A stretch of 64,000 nt of DNA from Kuschelorhynchus macadamiae (taxonomy: Eukaryota > Arthropoda > Insecta > Coleoptera > Curculionidae). The stretch is from NCBI GenBank assembly GCA_030620095.1, contig JAUTXW010002365.1, positions 310,001 through 374,000 on the forward strand, written 5' to 3'. Shown in pieces: positions 1 through 10,464 of the stretch. The position numbers were made by a program, and so were the translations under genes. Numbering within the stretch: the first letter of the stretch is position 1; every line of letters begins with the position of its first letter. The notes below the pieces were generated by a model that saw only the letters and a program-made list of their open reading frames with translations, was not told the origin of the DNA and did not search any database.

Positions 1-15
1 GGCCCCGGTTGGGGA

Positions 16-52
16 TATAAAAGGAAGCGTCGCAGTCACCAACACTTTAGTC
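16..52 (+). promoter_or_regulatory. Possible core promoter (TATA box plus initiator-like site)
   Basis: TATAAAAGG lies at 16-24 and an initiator-like TTTAGTC about 30 bases downstream, in a locally GC-richer stretch. The spacing suits an RNA polymerase II core promoter. The window starts here, so I cannot tell whether it belongs to an LTR, to the DNA transposon whose transposase starts at 429, or to something else. Confidence 0.3.
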
Positions 53-113
53 TCTATTCGAACGAGAGAAAGAAAGCTTTTCAGAACGACAGTGGTGAAC
101 GGATGTACACACC

Positions 114-114
<1 letters not shown>

Positions 115-193
<79 letters not shown>
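115..193. repeat. (TA)n microsatellite
   Basis: An uninterrupted TA dinucleotide run of about 79 bases between the promoter-like stretch and the transposase fragment. Confidence 0.97.
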
Positions 194-195
<2 letters not shown>

Positions 196-428
196 ATAAA
201 TATATCTATATAAATGACAGAAGAGTCTTTTCGACAAATTAAAAAAATTATTTAGTTTACAAACGGGTTAATATTGTTCTTAATCGTAATTATTACAAAG
301 TATTGCGTTATTTTGTTCCAGTAATATAGTTCGTTTATTGTGGTTATGGTTGTTTGCAGTTTATTTCAAGAAGTTATTTTTTTAAGTAGTTTGTTAATAT
401 GTTCACGTTTTGCATAAGTATTTTTACA

Positions 429-554
429 ATGAATTATACCAAAGAAGACCTAGTAGATATGATTTTTGTGTTGAGAGAATCTCAAAAAAATAGTTTTTTG
501 GCTAGTCGGATATACGCGGAGCGATATCCGGAACGAAGACATCCCGATAAGAGA
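429..554 (+). pseudogene. Mariner-related transposase, N-terminal part
   Basis: The frame opens with MNYTKEDLVDMIFVLRESQ and continues to ERYPERRHPDKR. This is the N-terminal helix-turn-helix region (DUF4817 type) found on insect transposases with a DDE_3/mariner-like catalytic domain. I chose the ATG at 429 because the family protein starts at this MNYTKEDL-like motif; an upstream in-frame ATG at 399 adds ten residues that do not look like the family. After codon 42 the similarity stops abruptly and non-coding LINE sequence begins. The rest of the gene resumes at 4841, so this is the 5' half of a gene interrupted by a retrotransposon. Confidence 0.8.
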
Positions 555-923
555 TGGTTATGTACATTTTTTTTGGTTGGTTGTGTTTCTATTTGCTCTA
601 TAGAATTTGCTGAAATAAAGTGTTTTGCGTTCAGTTGACGGACAGTTTTTACGTGATAGTTAATTCTAATAGTGTTTCCTACAAGTGCTAATGTGGGTGG
701 CCACCAAATAGTAATTTTTCTTTCATTATTTGATAAAACTTAAAACACAACGCCTGCTTTTCTTTCCCGCCAAAAGAACGACAATCCTGTCAACCATATG
801 TTTGCCATCATACTTCATTAAAGTGAGGTTAGTGTCTCATTGTTATTCTTCTTCTTAAATCAATTGTGGACATTTTCATATCAGCTGCTTTGCTGCAATT
901 TTATTTAACTGAATTCTAATAAT

Positions 924-1667
924 ATGTCCACTTGTTTCAAATGTAATGAGATCATGGGTGATGTCGAGAAATATGCGTCTTGCGATGGTTGCAGGCAGAA
1001 GTTCCATTATACCTGTACAGATTTAACTACCTCTGAAATTAGAGTTATTGAACTCAAAACAAAGAGAAGTTTGAAGTTCTTATGCGAAGCTTGTCAAGAA
1101 GGAATGCGTTTAATACCTGTTTTGCAAAAACGTATTGACGTACTGGAGGAGAGACTTGAGTTGATCGAAACAATGGTGAGGAACGATTCTGCGAAGGATA
1201 CTCCTGCGGCCCCGACTGCATTGCCGGGTCAGCCTGGACCAGCTGGTAAAACTCTTGTGTCGGAGGTGTTCGAGAGACAGCGGCGTGTTAACAACATCAT
1301 GGTTTTCAATCACTCTTTGTCGGATGGAGAACCGGACACTATTCAGATCTCAACCTTGCTTGGTATAATCTGTGGCCAACCAGTTACAGTAGAAAAAGTT
1401 ATTAAACTGGGTAAACCAAACCGCAATAAACACAAACCACTAAAGGTTGTTCTGTCAAATACTCAGGATGTACATAAAATTCTTAAAAACAAAAATAAGC
1501 AATTACTAACTGAACGCCATATCTTTATTGAAGCGGATCTAACCCCTATGCAGCTGAATGATCTCAATGAGAAGAAGCGTGAACTAAGGAGTAGGAGGTC
1601 CAACGGTGAGGCAGATCTAGTCCTGCGATATACTAACGGTCGTCCAAATATTGGAACAAAAAACTAG
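924..1667 (+). CDS. LINE ORF1 protein with PHD finger
   Basis: The reading frame is intact at 247 residues. Residues 1-60 hold a cysteine/histidine-rich PHD-type zinc finger (CFKCNEIM, then CDGCRQKFHYTC, then FLCEAC). A predicted coiled coil follows (about 63-90, VLQKRIDVLEERLELIETM), then a Pro/Ala linker, then a C-terminal half resembling the RRM-like and C-terminal nucleic-acid-binding region of LINE ORF1 proteins (KVIKLGKPNRNKHKPLKVVL, ADLTPMQLNDLNEKKREL). In this family the ORF1 protein binds the element RNA and acts as a chaperone in the retrotransposition particle. The ORF2 frame already runs open across the ORF1 TAG, which suggests coupled translation. The start is the first ATG before the zinc finger. 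Confidence 0.85.
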   Translation: MSTCFKCNEIMGDVEKYASCDGCRQKFHYTCTDLTTSEIRVIELKTKRSLKFLCEACQEGMRLIPVLQKRIDVLEERLELIETMVRNDSAKDTPAAPTALPGQPGPAGKTLVSEVFERQRRVNNIMVFNHSLSDGEPDTIQISTLLGIICGQPVTVEKVIKLGKPNRNKHKPLKVVLSNTQDVHKILKNKNKQLLTERHIFIEADLTPMQLNDLNEKKRELRSRRSNGEADLVLRYTNGRPNIGTKN

Positions 1668-1711
1668 AAACATCATCCAACTCCAATTTTCTGCATTGCT
1701 ACTATCAAAAT

Positions 1712-4507
1712 GTGCGTGGTCTGAACAGTAGGACCCATACCTTCTACAATGCCGTTGCGGCAAACAATATGGACCTCGTGGCTGTGACGGAAACTTGGCT
1801 CAGGCCTGAGGTATCCGATACCGAGCTGTTTACCTCATCTTATGTCGTTTATCGCTCCGATCGCAACTTCCAAACCACGGGTACTACAAGAGGGGGAGGA
1901 GTACTGCTGGGCGTGAGGGAGGGTATCATGTCCGAGCAGTTGGACTTAAGCGGTGTATTTAATGTTGTTCCATTCATTGATGTAGTTGGATGTAAACTTA
2001 AAATTAATTATTTTGTTTTGTATGTTATTTTGATATATATTCCACCATCAATTACTGCTAATGATTTAGAAATATTTCTTGAACATTTTTCGACTTTTAA
2101 CACCTTGTATGATAATAACCTAGTGTTGATTGGTGATTTTAACGTTCCTTCCTATGTTAACGAGAATTCTTTTGACATCAAGCGTGTACTTACTGCAAAT
2201 TTTGCTGATCTACTCAGGCTCGACCAGTATAATACTGTACGCAACATCAACGGTCGCTTATTGGATCTGCTGTTCTCCAACTTAGATTGTACGGTAACTC
2301 ATTGCACTGATGCCCCATTTGTTGACGAGGACCCACATCACCCATCACTACTGTTTAATGTCAAATCTGCTCTGTTGCATGTAGACAATTTTCCAGTCAA
2401 CGGAGACCGCCACAGCGAATTTAATTTTCGTAAAGCTGACTTCCTGCGTTTGTATGATATACTATTAAACACTGATTGGTCACCAATCTATAACGCTAAC
2501 AATGCACTAGACTCTTGCAATGCCCTTTATAATGTATTGAACGATGTCTTTACCGACTGCATACCTAGGAAGGCCAATCGCCGTCGACGGTTTCCACCAT
2601 GGTTTTCGAGTGACATTGTTAAAAACATTTTTAAAAAAGAGAAAGCATACCATGATTATCGGCAACATAATTCATACTTCTATCTACAGCGCTTTAAAAC
2701 TCTAAGGCGACTAATAAAGCAGCAAATTAATCTTGCCTACAGACAGTACATTACTCAGGCAGAGAGAGATATCGCTCGAGACCCATCTAACTTCTGGTCC
2801 TTCATTCAAGGTAAGCGCGGCAAATCAAGAATTCCTGGTATCCTGAGAGACGGCGACTTAGTGTATGACACCCCCCAAAAAATTGTTGATGCGTTTGCGG
2901 GCGTGTTTGAGAGTGTATCCGTCCGCGGTGAGGAGGCTCAGGTTACTGTGTCAAATGTTGAAATAACAGATATCCCTCAAATAAATCCCGACGATGTCCT
3001 GGTGGCTGCTAGACGACTTAAAAACAAATTAACTTCTGGGGTGGACGGTGTACCGAGCTTCTTTGTAAAGGACTGTGCTGGTGTGCTTGCTGAACCGTTA
3101 TCCCACATCTTTAATCTTATGATCACAACAGGTTCTATTCCAGACATCTAGAAATCTGCCAGAGTGATACCGGTTCTGAAGAAGGGCGAATCTAGCTTAC
3201 TGGCGAATTACAGACCAATATCCTTACTGTGCAATTTTTCAAAGCTTTTTGAGATCTTAATACATCAGAAACTGTTCCCTAGTGTTCGAAATTTACTCTC
3301 CCATGATCAACATGGTTTCATTAATTCTAGATCTTGTGTTACTAATCTCGTTTCTTTAACGCATGAGGCCTCTCTGGTTCTTGACTCACGAGGTCAGCTC
3401 GATGTTGTGTATACAGACTTTCAAAAGGCATTTGATCAGATCGATCATTTCATTTTACTTTCTAAGCCCGAGAGCCTTGGTATTTCTGACAGACTACTGA
3501 ACTTATTTGAGTCGTACCTGACTGGTCGTGTGCAGTTCGTGGAGTGTGAGGGGTTCAGATCACCATCATACATCTCCACTTCGGGAGTGCCACAGGGATC
3601 AAACTTGGGACCACTTCTGTTCCTAATTTTTATCAATGATCTTATCAATACTATAAATGGGCCTAAACTTGTGTATGCTGATGATCTGAAGCTTTGTCGG
3701 ACGATTGACCGAGTCGAGGATTGTCTCCTTCTTCAAGGTGACTTATTAACGCTTACCAACTGGTGCCGAATGAATCGACTGGCATTGAACGTAAGTAAGT
3801 GCAGCGTTCTTAGCTTCAACAGAAAGAATGGCCCGATTTTATACAACTACACGCTGGACGATGTTATTCTGAGCAGGCCTCAGATTATCTCAGATCTAGG
3901 AGTCGTATTCGATGCGAGGCTGTCTTTCATATCGCATATTGAAAAAGTGGTCGCTTCCGCCTCTGGAGCACTGGGCTTTGTTATCAGGAATAGCAAACAC
4001 TTTGAGAGCCTCTCAACAATCAGACTGCTGTATTATACCTTTGTTAGGTCTAAAATTGATTATGCATCAATTGTGTGGAATCCCTTATACAACTGCCATA
4101 TCATCGGTATTGAACACATCCAAAGAAGGTTCTTGAAATATATGGCGTATAGGCGTGATAGAATATATCCTCCTAGAGGGTATGATCACAACTTGCTCCT
4201 TGAAAGCTTTCAGGAACAATCACTCCTGACGAGGAGGCGAATTCAATCTGTAAAATTTCTGTATCGTCTTCTGCATAACCTTATTGATTGTCCATCTTTC
4301 CTGGGTAAAATTAGTTTTCTTGTCCCGCCCTTAGGTGCAAGACACACACCAACTTTTTATTTGGGCACGGCCAGGTCTAATGTCCTCAGTCAGAGTCCGC
4401 TTTATTTTATGTGTAGAGAATTCAATAGAATATCGCATATTTGCGATATAAACACTAGCTCACGTAGGACCATAGTTCGTGCACTGTCGAGCCTGCCAAA
4501 TGCGTAG
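1712..4507 (+). pseudogene. LINE ORF2: endonuclease and reverse transcriptase, one nonsense codon
   Basis: The frame is open from upstream of the ORF1 stop and reads YYQNVRGLNSRTHTF. No ATG lies at the natural start; the first in-frame ATG is about 1769, inside the endonuclease. The APE-type endonuclease shows VTETWL, IGDFNVP and a late His-Pro motif. The reverse transcriptase shows the fingers motif (NYRPISLLCNFSKLFE), VPQGSNLGPLLF and the catalytic VYADD at 3671-3685. A thumb and C-terminal region follows, without RNase H. TAG at 3149-3151 sits exactly where family members carry Trp (IPDI-stop-KSARVIPVLKKG), so a single TGG to TAG change accounts for the break. No frameshift was seen, so decay is minimal and the insertion is probably young. 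Confidence 0.88.
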
Positions 4508-4840
4508 TAAAGTTTGCTAGGGACCAATACATTTTTTTACATATATGTATGCTATTTTGTTGTTTTGTTGTTGCAGTCTCTGTTACTATTAATACGATTA
4601 ATACAGAGTTCTTTTTTTTTTTTTTTTTTCTTTTTTCTTTTTACATCAGTTTTTTGTCAATATGTTTATTTGTTAATATTATTACTGTTTTTTTTTGTTT
4701 TTTTATCGTAACATTTATATATTATTGCCAATACGTTTATGATTATTATTTAATTTTCATTATATTTAATTTTTTGAATTTCCTGTAATTGGGTTTAAAA
4801 CCTGTTGGAAATAAAGGCTTATTTATTTATTTATTTATTT

Positions 4841-5700
4841 GAGAGAAGCCTGCAAAACTTATTAGATAGATTTATTCAGACGGGAGATGTCGAATACTCA
4901 AAACCTAGTAGAAATAGGCCAGTTCAAACTGATGAATAGGAACTGGATATGCTACTTCATATCACAGGAACCCCTTCAATTAGCCAAAGGGTAGTCGCCG
5001 ATATAGCGAATGTTAGCAAAACCACCGTTCAACGTGTTTTAAAAAAAATTATTTTCATGCCTATACCATATTCAGCTTCACCAAGAGCTTTATGAAGAAG
5101 ATTATGAGCATCGGATAGCGTTTTGTAACTGGGCACAATACAAAATCGGAGCAAATTTTGAATTCTTTGAGAAAGTGCTCTTTTCAGACGAGGCTACCTT
5201 CCATAAAAATGGATTTGTGAATCGCCACAATTTTCGGCAGAACGATCGACAGCACAGATGGTCTATTAATGTGTGGGGGGGAATCATAGGAGATTTTATT
5301 ATCGGTCCTTGTTTTTTCGATGGGCATTTAAATGGGGACATGTATTTAAATTTCTTACACCATGAGTTGCTCCGTTTATGTCAACATCTGCCCAGACCCG
5401 TAAAGGAGAGCATATGGCTACAACACGACGGTCAGGCACCATCTTGAGGAAGAGGAGGTGCCAATTAGATGGCCACCCCGTTCACCCGACCTCACTAAGC
5501 TTGATTTCTTCTTATGGGGCTATATTAAAGAAATCGTTTACCAGGAGCCCCCAACAACACCTGAGAACATGGAACTGGGAATTCAAGACGCATTTCGACA
5601 TGTAACACCCGATATTTTAAGGAGAGTGGCAGCATCTTTTCATACTCGTCTTCGTTTGTGTTTGGAAGAAAACAGAGGACACATTGAACATAAGTTCTAG
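4841..5700 (+). pseudogene. Mariner-related transposase, C-terminal part
   Basis: This continues the gene that starts at 429. It opens with RSLQNLLDRFIQTGDVEYSK, then a second helix-turn-helix (TPSISQRVVADIANVSKTTV), then the catalytic domain. The three acidic positions are visible in FSDEATFHKNG (about 5181), WLQHDG (about 5420) and RSPDLTKLDFFLWGYIKE (about 5480). There are in-frame stops after VQTDE and in the middle region, and a frameshift at about 5450 between the second and third acidic motifs. The ending EENRGHIEH is typical of the family. The copy is inactive by point changes in addition to the LINE insertion. I see no terminal inverted repeats for it. Confidence 0.85.
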
Positions 5701-6789
5701 TGAAAAAAATTAGATTAAATATAGTTGAATTTAGTATAGTGTAAGTCTCAAATGTGATACTTAAATAGTAAATTTTTAATTTTAATGTCAAGATAAATAA
5801 TAAATTATAATAAAATTCAATATAAAAAGAAATAAATAAAAAAATAATTTAAAAATAAAAATTTGCGATATGTCAATGATGATTGAATTCTACGTCATTC
5901 ATTTTAATAATCTAAGCCACCTTGGATTACTTTTCATTAACATGGTTGCTAAAATAGAACGCTTTACCAGTTTTTGGCGAATATCTTTTAATACGTTAGA
6001 AATTTTAATAAAGATGTATTTACAAAAAAGTTTTATTTTTCAATTACGCATCGATTGTAATGAAAAAAGAATAGGGTTGACATTATAGAAAGAAAATGCA
6101 CTTTGAAGTTTGGTAATTTTGACACTTAATTTTGTAGAACCTATATAATTTAGATCGTTTAAATTTGGTCAGGGAGATTTTCAAACCTTATTTAATGAAC
6201 TCCTAGTTTGATTCTTATGTCGAGGCAATATTTGAATTTTTAAAATTTTTTTTAACCACTGGTGTAAATTCATTTTTTTTTCACATTTAATTTTTTTAAG
6301 CCGTTATTTACCGAACGAATCCAATAAAATTTTAGGATGATCTAAACAACTATGGAAGACATCTAAATATGCAAGAAAATATAGGTCATCTTAACTGTGA
6401 AAACTACATTAATAATAATTTCCAGAAAACTATTTTGAACTTTGATTTTATTTTTAGGCGGAAAAAGGATTTTGAAAATCATAAATCTCTTGTTTTATTG
6501 TTTACTTGTTTAGTTAGGTTCATACTTGAATATGCATCAACCAGAAAGAGTTCAGAAAATGTTTATTCACAATTTAAATTAGTGATTTCTTTTATACTTA
6601 TAAAAATATTCTTTTGCCCAGTAGACAGCAATTTGGTAAGAACTATTTTATATTAAATGACAAATTAAAGGTGGGCTTGAAAATATTTAGGACTTTAAAA
6701 AGTAATGTGATAAAACTAATACTCTTAATTTTAAATCTTGTAATATATTTAATATTTGTAATTTTGAGAGAAAGTTATAAACCAGGTAT
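5701..6789. other. AT-rich non-coding stretch
   Basis: Short open frames here are low-complexity and resemble nothing I know. The first few hundred bases may be the 3' flank of the interrupted transposon, but no terminal repeat marks its end. Confidence 0.6.
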
Positions 6790-7180
6790 GCATTTTACGC
6801 AAAACAACATTTTTCTGTTTTTTATGCTCTCTGTATAAAAAGTTATATTTTTGATAATGCGAACCTTAACTACTTTTGAAGCAAAAATTTTTATCGCAAG
6901 TGACTTCTTTTCGTATCTTACAAAATGACATTTTTGCTCTTACGCAAAATAATATTTTTGTACTTTTTATGCCACAGTTTACAAAAAAAAAAACAAAATT
7001 TTTGATAACGCGAACCAAACGTTTTTATCAAGCGTGACTTTTTCTTGTATCTTGCAAAATGAGACATTTTTACTCTTACGCAAAATAACATTTTGGTATT
7101 TTTTATGCCCCCTTTAATGAAAATTAAATTTTTTTCAAGCAAAACTTTTGTCAAGAATGACTTTTTTTCATATCTTTCAA
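6790..7180 (+). repeat. Diverged tandem repeat, about 135-145 bp unit, roughly three copies
   Basis: The phrase ACGCAAAA followed by an ACATTTTTnTnnTTTTTATGC-like stretch recurs at about 6797, 6942 and 7078. It is followed each time by a TTTTTGATAAnGCGAACC-like stretch and a GTGACTTnTTTTCnTATCTT-like stretch. The copies are collinear but eroded, and no frame stays open. Confidence 0.7.
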
Positions 7181-8420
7181 TTTTTAGTTCATTTGTCCTC
7201 TTGTAAAGTCTATCCGTGGACATACTGTATAGACATTTTAATACATGTAGAATTTTTCTTTCTATAAAATGCATAGTTTATATACACATAGACAAATTTC
7301 AGATAGTGTTTGTATATAAATCATTTAATCTAACTGATTCTCCATATACTCTAAGTTGTCTCCCCCCTTGCAGAAGAAATCCTTTTTTTTTGGCATTTGG
7401 TTGTTCAGTCATACAGGCAGTTAGAAATGTTTTACAAGTACATCAGTTTAGTTTCAACTGTTTTTATAATTATTCTCCATAATGCATGAAGTATTATCAA
7501 AAATTAAGTTATACGATGGACCAACTTAATTATCAGTTATAATATAATAAAAATTACCAAAAATTCTGAAAACAAAAAATACCTAAAATTCGTGTTTTAT
7601 AGGAAACACATTTTTTTTTAAATTTTTATATACAAATGATATTCGGTGGAGAAATCTGTTTCATTTATTTATTTATCTATTTATTATAAAAGAACAATGC
7701 TTATGTCGACCTCATCGCTGGTTAATTTTTAAATGGGTGATCAATTTGGCGAAAACATCATATTAACATTTTTATGCATGAGGTGAATTCTCTTTATTAT
7801 CGTGCATTGGAATAAAAATTTTATAGATATCTTTAAGGGATCGCTATGGTGACTTATTTAGTCTGTTAATTTTTAGCTAAATTTTAATTACCCTGTGCTT
7901 GGATACTTCGCGTATCTATTTAGCTGTGCTTTGTAAAAATAGACTTAAAAAATAAAATTATTGTTTGTGAAATATTTTTTGCCATTACGTTTATTAATTT
8001 TCTGTGTTCAAATATATACCAACCAACCAAAACAAAAAAGCTATAAATCACATTTTAACACTTAAAATAAACGACGTAATGCATACAAAGCAAAAAAAAC
8101 CGTGGTGCTTTCCGGAGTCTCTAACAAGATATAGGTATTACAGCTTGAAAGCTTGCAAACAATAGAACTTAATGGAAGAGTCGTGTCATAAATCTACGGT
8201 TTACCTCAGGTTTATGCCTTACAAATATATTAAAATGAGTAATAATTATATAGTATATTGAACAAACTGCAACGGAAAATATTAACATAGTATAAGATGA
8301 CCTAAAATAATTTATTTAAAATCGAAAAGTTAATCAATAAACTAGTATTTTATTTTTGAGCACTGGAAAGTATTTTTAAGTAAATAAAATAAAATATTAA
8401 ACAAAATTAAATATATAAAA
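7181..8420. other. Non-coding stretch, nothing recognised
   Basis: AT-rich sequence with a short (TTTA)n-like run at about 7660-7685 that could be a LINE tail without a readable body. There is a TATAAAAGGG sequence at about 8415. No gene is supported. Confidence 0.55.
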
Positions 8421-8625
8421 GGGTCCCGACTTGCAGGGATCAATACTTAAATCAGATAGGTTTTCTTGTTTTGCTAGCTTATTTTAACGTCTTCTTTCTG
8501 TCATGGGATTGACCAATCTGGACGGCACCTACAGCTTATCATGGGTTATGAACCACAATCCTCGGTCACTCTTGATCCCCGGCAAACAACCCACCCTCGA
8601 GTCCCATATTTACAAATTACAAATA
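8421..8625. other. GC-richer block after a TATA-like sequence
   Basis: This block is noticeably less AT-rich than its surroundings. It begins GGGTCCCGACTTGCAGGGAT directly after TATAAAA and ends near GATCCCCGGCAAACAACC. It may be part of an LTR or other element promoter, but it has no coding potential and no partner copy in the window. Confidence 0.3.
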
Positions 8626-8634
8626 TATTTACAA

Positions 8635-8880
8635 ATGGGGCCAATATAGAAGTTTTTTAGCCTAAGTAGGTGTTATATTGGCAAAAAATATATGTTTCGA
8701 TATATAATGTCACTTTTGGACTCATATAGGCCCAATATTTTATCAGTCAGACAAAATATAAAAGTTGTTTAACCTATGTAGGTGTTATATTGGCAAAAAA
8801 ATGTTCGATATATAATGCCATTCCTGGGCCAATATAGAACCAATATAATATATAACCTCTTATAAATTTCTATCCGTTCG
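8635..8880 (+). repeat. Two-copy tandem repeat, about 112 bp unit
   Basis: GTAGGTGTTATATTGGCAAA occurs at 8666 and 8778, each followed by a TCGATATATAATGnCA-like stretch and a GGnCCnATATAG-like stretch. A partial third unit may begin near 8835. Confidence 0.75.
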
Positions 8881-9199
8881 ATGTTTTTTAACCAACGTAG
8901 TACCTTCGTTTTGCTAATATGGACATAACATATTTTTTCAGAATATTCGGCCTCTATATCACCAATGATGGGTGATCAGCCCGATCGGCCCGTTTCGGTC
9001 TTGTTCGAATGCATGTGGAGCATCGCATGACCTTGTGCTTCTGACATCCTTACAGTGTTGCTGGATTGGAGAATTATCTCGGTAAATATGAGATAAGTTT
9101 TAGTTTCTGTGTATGGTCCCAAAACGATTCGAATAACTTTTTAATTGCGCGACTCCTATACAGGATAAGGCTCAGACACACAAATCTGCATCCTTGTTA
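8881..9199. other. Non-coding stretch, nothing recognised
   Basis: It contains a short GC-richer patch (8960-9060) without an open frame or visible repeat partner. Confidence 0.5.
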
Positions 9200-9402
9200 T
9201 CAGGAATAGAAAGTTGGGTGTATTAATATTTTACCAGTTCATTCCCATCTCACAGCTAATTTTTCTGCAAAATTTTGGATGAATTGTATAGGTCTAGTTC
9301 TTATTAAGATTATCTAAAGATCCTGAAACGTAAAGATGTGATAAAAATCTCGGAGGGTATTTTTTTAAGATTACAATACTTTCCCTTACAAGGAAAGTAA
9401 AA
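9200..9402 (-). repeat. Hairpin-headed repeat family, 5' fragment (minus strand)
   Basis: Read on the minus strand it starts with the family stem-loop (9377-9399: TACTTTCC, loop, GGAAAGTA). It continues with the family leader CTTTACGTTTCAGGATC and one module phrase like GGGAATGAACTGGTAAAAT. It is truncated after that module. Confidence 0.7.
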
Positions 9403-10464
9403 ACAAATATTTATAAATGGGCTGAATCTTGGGATTAAGAAATAGTATTTATTTCCCAAATTTCGTGTCATTTGCGACTTTTGGCAACGCCAAGTAGCTG
9501 TGGCAACTCTGTTTCAAATACAAAATGCAAATGGCCGGGTGTATGTATACACGGAAGTTTTTGAAGAAAATTGTTGTGAGATAAAGTGCTAATATTTGTT
9601 GCATTTTGGTAAGTTTTATTTACGTCTATATTTTGCATTTGCAGCTCTACAACTAGATTGTTTATTGTATACAAACATAATAAAAATCAATATTTGATAT
9701 ATTGTGGACAACCACTCATGAAGATTGGCTTAAAATATTAAAGTTACTAATACATATAATTTAAATAAAAGTGTAATCTGAATATAGTAAACTGTCTAAC
9801 AAACCAGACATAATAATGGATGGGAGATGATGATCCAAAATAATCATCAAAAATAAAGAAATTGAAAATATCGTTAAATATCGTAAAAGGAAGGAAGAAA
9901 ATTAATAAAGCCAGTTGATGTAACCAAAAGTTTATAAAAGGGGACCCCACAACTATTTAAAACCCTTGATTTGGAAAAGAATTAGACAGAACTTTTGAAC
10001 ACAATAATACGTCATGGCAGCTTTAAAGTAAAGCAATAAAAGCAAACATTCCCTTCATATAAAATCCCTGCCGGTGGTCTCGGGGGTTCTCCCTTAGTTA
10101 TTCGCAATTCATCTGAAATATTTAGCCAGCGGTGTTGCTCTGGCGCGCGAGTTTTGTTTTCTTTTCCCTAGGAAACAGCCTCGTATATTGTCCTTATTCC
10201 ATTCAAATTTCATGCGAAACGATTCTCTACGGCTCTTTTTGAATTTATTGTTAATCGAAATTGTTAAATTCTTGACTCGGATATTCATTTTGCACGTTAT
10301 ATTGATTTAACGGTTTCAAGGGAGACATACACGTAGGGTTGCCACCGTTTTCAACATTTACCAAAGTTACAAAAAATTACTAAAAAGTAAAAAATAATAT
10401 TGACTTTATGAAGTCGGTGTCAAACTAATCATCAATTACTATACACTTATTTATTGAGTATCTA
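9403..10464. other. Non-coding stretch, nothing recognised
   Basis: It contains TATAAAAGGGGA at about 9933, resembling the TATA sequences at 16 and 8415, but no adjacent gene. Short open frames on the minus strand (about 9468-9950) are low complexity. Confidence 0.5.

Larger units (their letters stand above)
555..4840 (+). mobile_element. CR1/L2-like non-LTR retrotransposon, near full length
   Basis: It has a 5' leader (about 555-923), a PHD-finger ORF1, an ORF2 with endonuclease and reverse transcriptase, a 3' UTR with T-rich runs, and a terminal (ATTT)n tail at 4817-4840. No RNase H domain is seen. The PHD-type ORF1, APE-like endonuclease and short-repeat tail fit the CR1/L2/Daphne group; the exact clade is not settled. 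The 5' boundary is inferred from where the interrupted transposase loses similarity. No target duplication longer than GAGA is visible at the two ends, and a few transposase codons appear to be missing at the junction. Confidence 0.85.

Noticed and set aside
4514..4788. Hydrophobic, Phe-rich open frames that look like membrane proteins
   Set aside because: They lie in the T-rich 3' UTR of the LINE and owe their hydrophobicity to poly-T.
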